64,000 nt of DNA from Mangrovibacterium diazotrophicum. Lineage in GTDB: Bacteria > Bacteroidota > Bacteroidia > Bacteroidales > Prolixibacteraceae. The stretch is from NCBI RefSeq assembly GCF_003610535.1, contig NZ_RAPN01000003.1:1-64000 (forward strand), written 5' to 3'. This document shows positions 1-8,914 of the stretch, one piece after another (positions within the stretch are counted from its first letter, which is position 1; every line of letters begins with the position of its first letter). The position numbers and the translations under genes are program-made. Below the pieces are notes generated by a model that had not been told where the DNA came from, made no database searches, and worked only from the letters and a program-made list of their open reading frames with translations.

Positions 1-720
1 TACGTCTGTTATGAAGACAACGAGGTAACGCTTACGGCTACACCAAGCGGCGGTTCGGGTAGCTACAGTTACCTGTGGTCCACCGGAGCAACGACTGCGT
101 CGATCTCCGTCAGCCCGACCAGCGACACGAATTACAGTGTAACAGTTACGGATACCGGCTTCAGTCCGACAAACGGAGTGGCCTGTAGTGCTACGGATGA
201 TGTGGATGTGATTGTCAACCCGGCCATCAGTGTTGATGCCGGAACAGATGTTTACGTCTGTTATGAAGACAACGAGGTAACGCTTACGGCTACACCAAGC
301 GGCGGTTCGGGTAGCTACAGTTACCTGTGGTCCACCGGAGCAACGACCGCATCGATCACCGTCAGCCCGACCAGCGACACGAATTACAGTGTAACAGTTA
401 CGGATACCGGCTTCAGTCCGACAAACGGAGTGGCCTGTAGTGCTACGGATGATGTGGATGTGATTGTCAACCCGGCCATCAGTGTTGATGCCGGAACAGA
501 TGTTTACGTCTGTTATGAAGACAACGAGGTAACGCTTACGGCTACACCAAGCGGCGGTTCGGGTAGCTACAGTTACCTGTGGTCCACCGGAGCAACGACC
601 GCGTCGATCACCGTCAGTCCGACCAGTGACACGAATTACAGTGTAACAGTTACGGATACCGGCTTCAGTCCGACAGCCGGAGTGGCCTGTAGTGCTACGG
701 ATGATGTGGATGTGATTGTA
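1..720 (+). repeat. 252-bp in-frame tandem repeat, about 2.9 copies
   Basis: The same 252-bp unit begins at 1, 253 and 505 and encodes an 84-residue module. Copies differ at only a few positions, for example AACGGA against GCCGGA near the end of the third copy. Similarity stops at about 720. More copies probably lie upstream of the window. Confidence 0.95.
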
Positions 721-1830
721 AACCCTCCAATTAGCTGTTCTACGAAGGTTTTAGCTTCGGCAGAGTGTGAGGGGCCAAATGGAAGTGCTGAGGTTACACC
801 GAGCGGAGGTACACCTGGCTATACGTACTTATGGGATAACGGAGAGACCACAGCGGTAGCTACTGCATTGACACCAGGTCTGCATGAGGTCGAGGTTTGG
901 GATTCTAAAAACTGTCCTACAAGTTGTGAGGTGACGATTCCGAATCTTCCATGCGACCACATCTTCCCAACGCAGACCACTTGTTGTCACTATCGCACAG
1001 AGTCAGCGACTCAGTTGTATAATGTTTGTTACACGCCAAGCAAGAAGAAAGGTGGCACAGTAGGTAATGCCGTACCTGGTGTATTCTTCTATTACACTTA
1101 TGTTGTCGCTCCATCGAGTTCATTTGATATCAGAGTGGACCAAGGAAATGATGGTGCTCTTGATAAGCTGTTTAGTGTTGCTCAGTTAGACATTAAGTTG
1201 TTCGATGAGGATTGCGATAAACTGAGTACTGTTGAAGTTTCGGTAGATGGAACCGACAATAGTGTGGCTCATATGTCAGTTAGCGGAGCAACAGCCGGTG
1301 TTAAATATGTTCTTGGTGTCAAGTATGATGTGAAGTCGATTATTGGAGCTTCTTATACTTCTCCTGCTCCAACAAGCTCATACTGGTTTAAAACCTACAT
1401 TGATGATGGTTCTAACCCAGAATACTATGAGGTTGGAAGTACGGGTATGATTGATGCTGTACCTAACTGTACGGACAATACACCATTGCCAGGAAACTGT
1501 AGTTTAGCTCAGGCTTCAACGCTCGATGCATCACAAACATTTACGACTTTGAGTTTGAAATCTGCAACGACGATTACGGCATATCCGAACCCGTTCTCAG
1601 ATAATATCACGTTTGAGTTTACAGCTAATCAGGATGGAAAAGCAACGATTGAAATGTTCAATATGTTCGGTCAGAAAGTTGCAACTGTTCTGAAGCAGCT
1701 GGTAACTGAAGGTGAGTTTGTGAAAGTGACCTATGCTCCGGAAGGAATTGTCTCAGGAACTTATATCTATCGGTTTATCTTGGGAGACACCGTTCTGAAC
1801 GGAGAATTAATCTATCAGGAACAGAAATGA
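1..1830 (+). CDS. Secreted T9SS-sorted repeat protein, 3' part
   Basis: The reading frame is open from base 1, so the gene starts before the window; 609 residues are visible. The first ~240 residues are nearly three copies of an 84-residue Ig/PKD-like module containing PSGGSGSYSYLWSTG. A diverged SprB-type repeat follows (around residues 245-310, with TPGYTYLWDNGET), then a region of unknown fold. The last ~85 residues match a type A type IX secretion sorting domain, with YPNPFSD at its start and FNMFGQKV and GTYIYRF further on. In this family the sorting domain directs export through the type IX system and attachment to, or release from, the cell surface. It is probably a large adhesin or surface-layer-like protein; the ligand is unknown. 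The GTG at 178 lies inside a repeat unit and is not the start. Confidence 0.85.
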   Translation, partial: YVCYEDNEVTLTATPSGGSGSYSYLWSTGATTASISVSPTSDTNYSVTVTDTGFSPTNGVACSATDDVDVIVNPAISVDAGTDVYVCYEDNEVTLTATPSGGSGSYSYLWSTGATTASITVSPTSDTNYSVTVTDTGFSPTNGVACSATDDVDVIVNPAISVDAGTDVYVCYEDNEVTLTATPSGGSGSYSYLWSTGATTASITVSPTSDTNYSVTVTDTGFSPTAGVACSATDDVDVIVNPPISCSTKVLASAECEGPNGSAEVTPSGGTPGYTYLWDNGETTAVATALTPGLHEVEVWDSKNCPTSCEVTIPNLPCDHIFPTQTTCCHYRTESATQLYNVCYTPSKKKGGTVGNAVPGVFFYYTYVVAPSSSFDIRVDQGNDGALDKLFSVAQLDIKLFDEDCDKLSTVEVSVDGTDNSVAHMSVSGATAGVKYVLGVKYDVKSIIGASYTSPAPTSSYWFKTYIDDGSNPEYYEVGSTGMIDAVPNCTDNTPLPGNCSLAQASTLDASQTFTTLSLKSATTITAYPNPFSDNITFEFTANQDGKATIEMFNMFGQKVATVLKQLVTEGEFVKVTYAPEGIVSGTYIYRFILGDTVLNGELIYQEQK

Positions 1831-2269
1831 TTTAAATAAAAACAGAACAGATTCATTTCTGACCAAGACTACTTTTTAAATACGAGGTAGAGAGTAGTAT
1901 TTCTGGAATCAATGAAGAAGCCGGGCAAGAGTGTCCGGTTTCTTCCGAGTTCGACAAAAACTCAAAAAAAAGGGAGAGTCAAGTTATATTGGCTCTCTCT
2001 TAGTTGCGTCTGAATATGTCTGTGTAGACTCTTTTCGAAGATCGAAGGTTGTTCTAACTCGTTTCTCAGAGCGGCGTTTTTTGTAATTCGTGTTAGCTTT
2101 GTCTTTTCATAATTCTCACCTAACCCATATTTTAATCAGGGCCAATTTGCCACAAATAGGAGAGTCTTTTGTTTTGCTTAAATCCGATGGCGGCAGCAAT
2201 CTTCTAACTTTATTCACGAAATACAAATGGAATAATTTAGCCAGCAACGGACAAAATTTGAGGTGATAT
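1831..2269. other. Intergenic stretch with two hairpins, otherwise empty
   Basis: Two terminator-like hairpins sit in the first 170 bases (see the terminator entry). The remaining ~270 bases hold no credible reading frame, RNA gene or repeat that I can see. Confidence 0.6.
1914..1999 (+). terminator. Two successive hairpins after the T9SS protein gene
   Basis: The first hairpin (about 1915-1945) pairs GAAGAAGCCGG with CCGGTTTCTTC through one G-U pair. The second (about 1974-1997) pairs GAGAGTCAA with TTGGCTCTC through one G-U pair and is preceded by an A-run. Neither has a long T-tract on the plus strand, so which one ends transcription is uncertain. Confidence 0.5.
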
Positions 2270-2740
2270 TTAAAACAGATTAGATACAAATTGCAGGGCC
2301 AACTCGGGGTTTAATGCAGCAAATAAACCAATTATGAAGAAGATAGTTACCAGGAATATTCCGGATTTGAGGCCTTCACTTCGCCCCGGCTCAAGTGTTG
2401 ATATCTTCGGTTTTTCGGGTTTGTAATAAACCTCGACTTGTCTTCCTATGGGATAAGAAATGGTAAGTTGTGCTATTTTTTCTCGTTCAATTCGTTTAAA
2501 TGAGGTTGCGATAAACGGTTTCCCGCCTTGGTGTCTAGTTCCGTCGACTGTGTATTCATACAAAAAGTTTAATCGACCGGAGACTTCCAAGTCAAAACCT
2601 GTTACGATTACGCCTCTGGTACTGGGCCATTTGGCTGATTGTTTTGCCAGTAGGAGTAATTTGGCAGTGTAGGCAATTATGGGGATTGTTACTAATACAA
2701 GGATGAGCCCCGAGAGTTGAAATTGCTGAATTGCTGTCAT
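2270..2740 (-). CDS. DUF3592 family membrane protein
   Basis: This 156-residue protein has an N-terminal membrane helix (about residues 9-31), an extracytoplasmic beta-rich middle and a second helix near the C-terminus (about 127-150). The middle carries the family's typical pieces: RGVIVTG, YEYTVDG near residue 62 and VEVYYKPEKP near residue 103, followed by LEPG. This is the DUF3592 pattern, a widespread family of small membrane proteins with no established function. It stands alone on the minus strand between a plus-strand gene and a minus-strand tRNA, so the context gives no role. Confidence 0.8.
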   Translation of the reverse strand: MTAIQQFQLSGLILVLVTIPIIAYTAKLLLLAKQSAKWPSTRGVIVTGFDLEVSGRLNFLYEYTVDGTRHQGGKPFIATSFKRIEREKIAQLTISYPIGRQVEVYYKPEKPKISTLEPGRSEGLKSGIFLVTIFFIIGLFAALNPELALQFVSNLF

Positions 2741-2935
2741 CTGGTTTTAGTTTATTTCTTTCAAGATAGAGCAAAAAAGAATATAAATAATCTCCTTCCT
2801 GCACATTTTTCGACCTGTCTTTAGGACAAGTCTGATCATTTTAAGTGTCTTTCCCCGAGTGAAGTAGTCGTGCGGACAGGTTGAGGAGTTGAGACGCAAA
2901 TGCTTGGGGAATTTTCACAAATTGCATGCAAATAA

Positions 2936-2971
2936 AAAGAGGTTACAACTTTTGATCGTTGTAACCTCTTT
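2936..2971 (-). terminator. Terminator downstream of tRNA-Met
   Basis: A perfect 14-bp stem (2936-2949 with 2958-2971) encloses an 8-base loop. A-runs on the left side become T-runs on the minus strand. It lies just past the 3' end of the tRNA gene. Confidence 0.85.
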
Positions 2972-2978
2972 ATTTCAG

Positions 2979-3052
2979 TAGCGAGAGGCGGGCATGATCC
3001 GCCGACCTCATGATTATGAATCATGCGCTCTAACCAGCTGAGCTACCTCGCC
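2979..3052 (-). tRNA. tRNA-Met (CAT anticodon), elongator type
   Basis: The minus strand folds as a 74-base cloverleaf. It has a 7-bp acceptor stem starting GGCGAGG, D-stem GCTC/GAGC, anticodon stem CATGA/TCATG, loop TTCATAA with CAT at 34-36, and T-stem GGCGG/CCGCC. The discriminator is A and no CCA is encoded. The anticodon stem lacks the three G-C pairs of initiator tRNA, so it is elongator Met, or less likely Ile2 with a modified CAT. The T-loop reads ATCATGC instead of the usual TTCRANY, so positions 54 and 58 are A and T rather than T and A. Confidence 0.93.
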
Positions 3053-3112
3053 ATCATTTTTTGAACGTTTTTGGAGGCTGCGCGTGTTGTGCGCTGTTCC
3101 AAAATTGCGGTG

Positions 3113-3145
3113 CAAATATAGCATTAAATATTTACCATTTGCAAG
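3113..3145 (-). promoter_or_regulatory. Bacteroidota-type promoter for tRNA-Met
   Basis: On the minus strand TATATTTG (3120 down to 3113) fits the TAnnTTTG -7 box. A TTG at 3144-3142 lies 21 bases upstream as the -33 element. The predicted start is about 55 bases before the tRNA. Confidence 0.55.
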
Positions 3146-3230
3146 AATTTTTTTCAAAAATTTTTTCCGATTTTTAATGGCATTGGTTAATTACCCGATT
3201 ATAACTATATTGCGACAAACAAGAACAACC

Positions 3231-3614
3231 ATGACTGCGAAAACCAAAATCCAATTAGAATTCCCGATAAAATGTTCCCCCAGTGTTTTGTATAATCGGT
3301 TGAGTACCGCTTCAGGTCTTACCGAATGGTTTGCCGACGATGTAAATGTGAAAGGAAAACGCTACACATTCATTTGGGATGGCTCGGAACAAGTTGCAGA
3401 AATGGTGCAAAACCGCGATAGTCGGGTTGTCCGCTTCAAGTGGGACGATGATGAGGACGAAGATACCTACTTCGAATTTCTGATTACAAAAGATGAGCTG
3501 ACCGGGGATGTGACCCTGCTGATTACCGATTTTGCAGACGATGGTGATGAAGAAGAAACAACAGAACTTTGGAATACCCAGATTTCTGATTTGAAAAGAG
3601 TGCTTGGTTGTTAA
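3231..3614 (+). CDS. START-like domain protein
   Basis: The protein has 127 residues from ATG 3231. An upstream in-frame start at 3084 would add a low-complexity leader unlike the family. It matches the small START/AHSA1-fold proteins of Bacteroidota: KIQLEFPIKCSPSVLYNRLS forms the first strand and helix, GLTEWFADDV follows, and an acidic DDDEDEDTYFEF stretch lies mid-protein. The fold usually makes a hydrophobic ligand-binding cavity, but the ligand of this subfamily is unknown. It is a soluble cytoplasmic protein. An lptF/lptG-family permease gene starts 63 bases downstream, which hints at a lipid or envelope connection; that is inference. Confidence 0.8.
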   Translation: MTAKTKIQLEFPIKCSPSVLYNRLSTASGLTEWFADDVNVKGKRYTFIWDGSEQVAEMVQNRDSRVVRFKWDDDEDEDTYFEFLITKDELTGDVTLLITDFADDGDEEETTELWNTQISDLKRVLGC

Positions 3615-3647
3615 CCCGATTTAACTTTAATTTTCTCCAAAATAGTA

Positions 3648-3655
3648 TAGTTTTG
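3648..3655 (+). promoter_or_regulatory. Possible -7 box upstream of the LptF/LptG gene
   Basis: TAGTTTTG fits TAnnTTTG and sits 22 bases before the ATG at 3678. No convincing TTG -33 element is visible, so this may be a weak internal promoter. Confidence 0.35.
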
Positions 3656-3677
3656 TATCGTTTCCCAAAGGAATAAA

Positions 3678-5153
3678 ATGAAACGATTACACCAATATGT
3701 GCTGAAGAGCTTTTTAGGCCCTTTTTTCATGACCTTTTTTATCTGTGTTTTCATCCTGCTCATGCAGTTTTTATGGAAATACATTGACGACATGGTTGGG
3801 AAGGGACTGGAGTGGGGCATTGTTGCCGAGCTCTTGCTTTACGCTTCCATGGGGTTGATCCCCATGGCTTTTCCGCTCGCTACCTTGCTGGCATCCATTA
3901 TGACTTTTGGGAGTTTGGGCGAGAATTACGAGCTGGTTGCGATGAAGGCTTCCGGAATCTCGTTGTTCCGCATCATGAAACCGCTCATGTTTGTCGCGAT
4001 CGGTTTGGCTTTGTTTGCATTTTACTTCTCGAATAATATCCTGCCGCAAAGTAACCTCAAGTTTGGTGCTTTAATGGCCAGTATCAAGAAGCAGAAGCCG
4101 GAGATGGTAATCACCGAGGGGATCTTTACCAATGATATTGATGGCTATAGCATCAAGGTCGACCGAAAAAGCAAGAAGACCAACATGCTGTATAAAATCC
4201 TGATATATGATCATCGCGACAACCAGGGGAATGTGTCCGTTACGGTTGCCGATTCGGGTTTTATGAAAATCTCAGAGGACAAGAAATTCATGATCATGAC
4301 CTTGTTTGACGGGGAAAATGCCGTGGACGAGAATCCCCGTGAAAACCGAAGAACGCAACGATACACTTTCCGCAGGACCCATTTTCACGAACAGGTTGTG
4401 ACTGTCCCGTTGAAAGGATTCGACTTTAAAAGAACTGATGAGGATAATCTTCGGAATATGTACCGGATGTTGACGCTTCAACAGCTGGAGCATGTGGAAG
4501 ATTCGCTTTACACGGATTATAACTACCGGGTTCGCCGTTTTGCGATTAATATGCGGTATAACCAGAAGTTGAATCGCTCGGTGGTGGATTTGACGAATAC
4601 GGAAGATTCGTTGCGCGTTTATCATCCGATGTTGGAAAATCGGCAATTGGATTACGATTCCATTATGTCGGCATTGGACCCGATGGAACGGGACGAAATC
4701 TACAGCACTGCATTGAGCCAGGCACGAATGAACAAACAGACCATCGATCAGAATATCTTCGAATTGTATAACATCAAGAAAAACCTGAACAAGTACACAA
4801 TGGAAAAGCATCGCAAGTTTACCTGGTCGGTTGCTTGTTTGATTTTCTTCTTTATTGGGGCACCTTTGGGGGCGATCATTCGAAAGGGTGGATTGGGTAT
4901 GCCAACTGTGGTTTCCATTTTGATGTTCATTCTGTATTACATGGTTTCTATTTCGGGTGAAAAGGCGTCGCGAGAGGACGTGTGGACGATGGCCGAAGGT
5001 ATGTGGCTGGCAACGGCAATTTTCTTCCCGCTTGGTTTCTTCCTAACCTATAAAGCAGCAACCGATTCGGGATTAATGAATGTGGAAACATATCAATACA
5101 AAATCAAAAATTTTGTAAATTACGTTCTCAGAAGGAAAAATAAAGCCGATTAA
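3678..5153 (+). CDS. LptF/LptG family permease (YjgP/YjgQ)
   Basis: This 491-residue inner-membrane protein has the LptF/LptG layout. Three N-terminal helices (about residues 13-36, 55-80 and 98-120) and three C-terminal helices (about 375-400, 405-428 and 440-463) flank a periplasmic domain of about 250 residues. The opening RLHQYVLKSFLGPFFMTFF is typical. In the family, the permease pair with the LptB ATPase extracts lipopolysaccharide from the inner membrane and passes it to the periplasmic bridge. Only one permease gene is present here, so its partner and LptB must be encoded elsewhere. The periplasmic part is longer than in enterobacterial proteins, as is usual in Bacteroidota. Two glycosyltransferase genes follow directly. 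Confidence 0.9.
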   Translation: MKRLHQYVLKSFLGPFFMTFFICVFILLMQFLWKYIDDMVGKGLEWGIVAELLLYASMGLIPMAFPLATLLASIMTFGSLGENYELVAMKASGISLFRIMKPLMFVAIGLALFAFYFSNNILPQSNLKFGALMASIKKQKPEMVITEGIFTNDIDGYSIKVDRKSKKTNMLYKILIYDHRDNQGNVSVTVADSGFMKISEDKKFMIMTLFDGENAVDENPRENRRTQRYTFRRTHFHEQVVTVPLKGFDFKRTDEDNLRNMYRMLTLQQLEHVEDSLYTDYNYRVRRFAINMRYNQKLNRSVVDLTNTEDSLRVYHPMLENRQLDYDSIMSALDPMERDEIYSTALSQARMNKQTIDQNIFELYNIKKNLNKYTMEKHRKFTWSVACLIFFFIGAPLGAIIRKGGLGMPTVVSILMFILYYMVSISGEKASREDVWTMAEGMWLATAIFFPLGFFLTYKAATDSGLMNVETYQYKIKNFVNYVLRRKNKAD

Positions 5154-5159
5154 CAGTAC

Positions 5160-6365
5160 ATGCGAATTCTACAGCTAACGAACAAGGTTCCCTGGCCACC
5201 AACTGATGGTGGGGCAATTGCAACGCTGACGTTGTCGAAAGGGTTTTTCATCTTGGGACACCAGGTCAGTATTTTGGCCATGCGTACCGAAAAGCATAAT
5301 ACGCGCCTGGATGAAATACCGGAGCATTTAGCTGCACAGATCGATTTCAATTTGGTTGATGTACCGGCGAGAATAACTTTCTGGGGAGGTTTGGTTAATT
5401 TTCTCTTCTCCGACCTACCGTATATTGCCGCTCGATTTATTAGTGAAGATTACAGTCGAGCGTTAATCAAATTATTAAAGGAAAAGGAGTTTGATGTCAT
5501 CCAGTTGGAAGGCCTGTATTTGTGTCCTTATATTCCTTTGATCAAGCAGTATAGCAAGGCGTTAATCGCTTACCGTGCACACAACATCGAATATGAAATC
5601 TGGGAACGTTCCAGTAAATTGTCCGGTGGTTTCCGACGAATTTATCTCTCCATCTTGACGCGTCGGATCAAAAAATTCGGGATGAGCTACATCAATGAAT
5701 GGGATGTTTTGGTGTCGATAACCGAAAGGGATGGTGAAATGCTGGACAAACTCGGAAATCGAAAACCACGGATTACCTCGCAAACAGGGATTGATTTTTC
5801 GACACTTGTTCCTACCGCGAAAGACCTGGAATTTCCATCACTCTTTCATATCGGGTCTCTGGAATGGGGTCCAAATCAGGAAGGTTTGCTGTGGTTTATC
5901 AACAATGTCTGGCCGTTGATTTACCGAAAATACCCGGAACTAAAATTTTATATAGCTGGCCGGAATGCACCCGGGTGGTTGGCGCAGAAGCTCAAATTAG
6001 CGAATGTTGTTTTCCTTGGTGAAATCGAAGATGCTTACCAGTTCATGAACTCAAAAGCGGTCATGATCGTACCACTTCGCTCGGGCTCGGGTATGCGAAT
6101 CAAGATTGTCGAAGGACTTGCTTTGGGTAAAGCCATTGTTTCGACGACGATTGGTGTTGAAGGTATTGCTGCAGAAGACCACGAACATATTCTGATTGCA
6201 AACGAACCTCATGAGTTTGTTCATGCAGTTAGTGAGTTAATAGAGAATAAAGCTCTTTACAAGAAGCTTTGTAAGAACGCTGTCGAATTCATTCGCGAAA
6301 AGTTTGACAACCTCGCGATTGTGTCTTCCCTTGTCGATTTTTACAAGAAACAACTGAATGGCTGA
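5160..6365 (+). CDS. Glycosyltransferase, GT-B fold (GT4-like)
   Basis: The protein has 401 residues and opens with MRILQLTNKVPWPPTDGGA, the usual first strand and glycine loop of GT-B enzymes. The C-terminal nucleotide-sugar domain carries LRSGSGMRIKIVEGLALGKAIV near residue 305, with the conserved glutamate of retaining GT4-type enzymes. A cytoplasmic, membrane-associated transferase of one sugar to a lipid-linked or surface glycan acceptor is expected; donor and acceptor cannot be read from sequence. It begins 6 bases after the permease gene and overlaps the next glycosyltransferase by 8 bases, so the three are very likely co-transcribed. Confidence 0.85.
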   Translation: MRILQLTNKVPWPPTDGGAIATLTLSKGFFILGHQVSILAMRTEKHNTRLDEIPEHLAAQIDFNLVDVPARITFWGGLVNFLFSDLPYIAARFISEDYSRALIKLLKEKEFDVIQLEGLYLCPYIPLIKQYSKALIAYRAHNIEYEIWERSSKLSGGFRRIYLSILTRRIKKFGMSYINEWDVLVSITERDGEMLDKLGNRKPRITSQTGIDFSTLVPTAKDLEFPSLFHIGSLEWGPNQEGLLWFINNVWPLIYRKYPELKFYIAGRNAPGWLAQKLKLANVVFLGEIEDAYQFMNSKAVMIVPLRSGSGMRIKIVEGLALGKAIVSTTIGVEGIAAEDHEHILIANEPHEFVHAVSELIENKALYKKLCKNAVEFIREKFDNLAIVSSLVDFYKKQLNG

Positions 6366-7542
6366 GGCGCTCTTCTGGATCGCAGTAATCATCGTCGGAT
6401 ACACTTTTGGCGGTTATGGATTGCTTTTGGCTATCGTTGTTGGTATAAGGAGACTTTTCTCTTCCGTAAATCAGAATCAGAGTGCTGCCGGCAACTTGCC
6501 GAAGATTTGCCTGTTTGTGACGGCCTATAATGAAGCTGCTTTTGTTGCCGCCAAAGTTGAAAATTCATTTCAGTTGAACTATCCGCAGGAAAAACTTCAG
6601 CTGCTTTGGGTAACCGATGGTTCAACTGATAAAACACCCGAATTATTGAAGCAATATCCCGATGTACAGGTGCAGCATTTACCCGAGCGACTGGGAAAAG
6701 TGCATGCGATGAACCGGGGAATGCAATATGTAACAGCGCCCATTGTTGTCTTTACGGATAGCAACACTTTGCTGGGCCCGGATTCACTCTTACATCTGGT
6801 TCGGCATTTCAGGAATGGAAATGTCGCTTGTGTCGCCGGCGAAAAGCGAGTGGTGAAAGCCGATGAAATTAATGTGGCTGCTGCCGGAGAGAGTTTGTAC
6901 TGGAAGTTGGAATCCCGAATGAAAAGAATGGAATCGGAGTTGAGCTCGGTTGTTGGAGCAGCAGGGGAATTGTTTGCGATTCGCCGCGAACTCTTCAGAC
7001 CGGTTGATGAAGACTGCCTGTTGGATGATTTTCAAATATCCATGCAAATGGTAGCGGAGGGTTTTCGCTGTGTCTACGAACCGGATGCTGTGGCTTTGGA
7101 AAAAGGATCGATGAATGTTCGGGAAGAGCTGAAGAGAAAGAGCCGGATTGCTGCCGGCGGACTGCAGGCGATGGTTCGAATGCCGTTTTTACTCAATCCG
7201 TTTCGGTTTGGATGGCTCAGCTGGCAGTATTTTTCACACAAAATTTTACGCTGGACATTGGCGCCATGGGCGATTTTGCTGGCTTTTCTGAGCAATATCT
7301 ATCTCGTACTTGTAAAACCTGAAAATTCTTTAGAATTAATTTACATCTCGATTCTGGTTCTTCAATGTTTGTGGTATTTGTTTGCTTTTGTGGGCTTTAA
7401 GCGCGAAGGCGATGGTACAGGCAACAAGTTATTTTATATACCGTACTACTTTACTGCAATCAATTATGCTGCAATCAGAGGGCTTTTTAGGTTTTTGAAA
7501 GGGACACAGCCGGTAACCTGGGAGAAGGCAGAGCGCGCCTGA
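6358..7542 (+). CDS. Membrane-anchored family 2 glycosyltransferase
   Basis: This 394-residue protein has an N-terminal helix (about 4-28), a GT-A domain and two or three C-terminal helices (about 305-345 and 355-380). GT-A signatures are FVTAYNEAAFV near residue 53, TDGSTDKT near 89 and the DSN acidic motif near 131. The later RRELF and LLDDF...RKSRIAAGG segments resemble the acceptor motifs of processive GT2 enzymes. The layout is that of polysaccharide or glycolipid synthases working at the inner face of the membrane. Translation is probably coupled to the preceding glycosyltransferase through the 8-base overlap. Confidence 0.85.
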   Translation: MAEALFWIAVIIVGYTFGGYGLLLAIVVGIRRLFSSVNQNQSAAGNLPKICLFVTAYNEAAFVAAKVENSFQLNYPQEKLQLLWVTDGSTDKTPELLKQYPDVQVQHLPERLGKVHAMNRGMQYVTAPIVVFTDSNTLLGPDSLLHLVRHFRNGNVACVAGEKRVVKADEINVAAAGESLYWKLESRMKRMESELSSVVGAAGELFAIRRELFRPVDEDCLLDDFQISMQMVAEGFRCVYEPDAVALEKGSMNVREELKRKSRIAAGGLQAMVRMPFLLNPFRFGWLSWQYFSHKILRWTLAPWAILLAFLSNIYLVLVKPENSLELIYISILVLQCLWYLFAFVGFKREGDGTGNKLFYIPYYFTAINYAAIRGLFRFLKGTQPVTWEKAERA

Positions 7543-7556
7543 GCGGTCAAAAGTCA

Positions 7557-7586
7557 TTTGTAAATCGATAAAATTGCTTAGTTTTG
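7557..7586 (+). promoter_or_regulatory. ribBA promoter (TTTG / TAGTTTTG)
   Basis: TTTG at 7557-7560 and TAGTTTTG at 7579-7586 are 18 bases apart, close to the Bacteroidota housekeeping consensus. The box ends 30 bases before the ATG at 7617. No FMN riboswitch fits in the short leader. Confidence 0.7.
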
Positions 7587-7616
7587 CAGCGGCATTTTGA
7601 AAACCAACAGATTATA

Positions 7617-8840
7617 ATGACCGAGTTCAAATTAAATACGATTCCTGAAGCGATCGCAGCCATTAAAAATGGTGATTTGGTGATTGTTGTCGACGACGAA
7701 GATCGCGAGAATGAAGGTGACTTTATTGCAGCCGCCGAATTGATGACTCCTGAAAAGGTAAATTTTATGGCCACGCATGGTCGCGGGTTGATCTGCGTGC
7801 CGTTAACCGAAAGCCGTTGTGAAGAACTGGAGCTCGATCTGATGGTCGGGAGAAATACTTCCTCGCATGAGACGCCTTTCACGGTGTCGGTTGATTTAAT
7901 TGGCTACGGGTGTACCACGGGAATTTCAGCCAGTGATCGTTCAAAAACGATTCGCGCACTGGTAAATCCGGATACAAAGGCGGAAGAACTGGGCCGTCCG
8001 GGGCACATCTTTCCTTTGAAAGCAAAAAATCGTGGCGTGCTTCGTCGTGCAGGGCACACAGAAGCTGCTGTTGACTTAGCTCGATTAGCCGGTTTGCAGC
8101 CCGCTGGTGTTTTAATTGAAATCATGAACGAAGACGGTACGATGGCTCGCCTGCCCGAATTGATGCAGGTTGCGGAGCGTTTCGACCTGAAAATTATTAC
8201 CATCAAAGACCTGATTGCTTACCTGCAGGATTCAGAAAGCTTGATCGTTCGTGGTGAAGAAGTAGCAATGCCGACTAAATACGGCGACTTCAATATCATT
8301 CCTTTCCGCCAGAAATCAAACGGAATGGAGCATGTTGCTTTGGTAAAAGGAACCTGGGAAGAGGACGAAGAGATTTTGGTGCGCATGCACTCGTCTTGTA
8401 TGACAGGCGATATTTTTGGTTCGTTCCGCTGCGAATGTGGAGAACAATTGCATAAGGCCATGCAGATGATTGAAAAAGAAGGCAAAGGTGTGATTGTATA
8501 CATGATGCAGGAAGGACGCGGAATCGGTTTGATGAATAAGATTGCTGCCTACAAGTTGCAGGACGAAGGAATGGATACCGTGGAAGCGAATTTGCATCTC
8601 GGTTTTCAGGCTGATGAACGCGACTACGGAGTTGGTGCCCAGATTTTGCAAAGCGTTGGTGTGAAGAAAATGAAGCTGATGACTAACAACCCGGTAAAAC
8701 GTGTTGGTATTGAAGGTTACGGGCTGAAGGTTACCAAGATCGTCAATATTGAGATTGAACCGAATGAATTCAATCAGCGCTATCTGAAAACCAAACGTGA
8801 TCGGATGGGACATTACCTGCAAAAATTTAAATACGATTGA
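7617..8840 (+). CDS. ribBA: Bifunctional DHBP synthase / GTP cyclohydrolase II
   Basis: The 407-residue protein joins the two entry enzymes of riboflavin synthesis. The N-terminal half is 3,4-dihydroxy-2-butanone-4-phosphate synthase, which makes the four-carbon unit from ribulose 5-phosphate; its acidic loop [10 protein letters not shown] is at residues 26-35. The C-terminal half is GTP cyclohydrolase II, which opens GTP. Its zinc ligands are C261, C272 and C274 in [14 protein letters not shown], and GRGIG follows near residue 302. ATG 7617 is chosen because an alternative TTG at 7584 lies inside the -7 box of the promoter. No other rib gene is nearby, which is common in Bacteroidota. Confidence 0.95.
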   Translation: MTEFKLNTIPEAIAAIKNGDLVIVVDDEDRENEGDFIAAAELMTPEKVNFMATHGRGLICVPLTESRCEELELDLMVGRNTSSHETPFTVSVDLIGYGCTTGISASDRSKTIRALVNPDTKAEELGRPGHIFPLKAKNRGVLRRAGHTEAAVDLARLAGLQPAGVLIEIMNEDGTMARLPELMQVAERFDLKIITIKDLIAYLQDSESLIVRGEEVAMPTKYGDFNIIPFRQKSNGMEHVALVKGTWEEDEEILVRMHSSCMTGDIFGSFRCECGEQLHKAMQMIEKEGKGVIVYMMQEGRGIGLMNKIAAYKLQDEGMDTVEANLHLGFQADERDYGVGAQILQSVGVKKMKLMTNNPVKRVGIEGYGLKVTKIVNIEIEPNEFNQRYLKTKRDRMGHYLQKFKYD

Positions 8841-8870
8841 TTCTTGAACGCGGCAAATAGAAAGATGAAA

Positions 8871-8912
8871 CCTAACGCTTTCAAACTTTTGCCTTTTAAC
8901 TTTTTACTTGAA
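8871..8912. repeat. Short 7-bp-phased intergenic repeat array
   Basis: Six consecutive heptamers (CCTAACG, CTTTCAA, ACTTTTG, CCTTTTA, ACTTTTT, ACTTGAA) run up to the ATG at 8915. Their complements resemble the AAAAGTC-type units of the longest array at 39954. Confidence 0.5.
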
Positions 8913-8914
8913 AA

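Noticed and set aside
178-180. GTG as the start of the T9SS protein
   Set aside because: The frame is open to base 1 and the repeat unit continues upstream of this codon.
3084-3230. Longer N-terminus for the START-like protein
   Set aside because: The added residues are low-complexity and come from the A+T-rich intergenic region; the family length fits ATG 3231.
4272-4811. 179-codon antisense reading frame inside the LptF/LptG gene
   Set aside because: It is the complement of a clearly conserved permease gene, lacks family resemblance and has no promoter or ribosome-binding site.
7543-7616. FMN riboswitch upstream of ribBA
   Set aside because: The leader is only 74 bases, is occupied by a clear promoter, and lacks the conserved FMN aptamer sequences.
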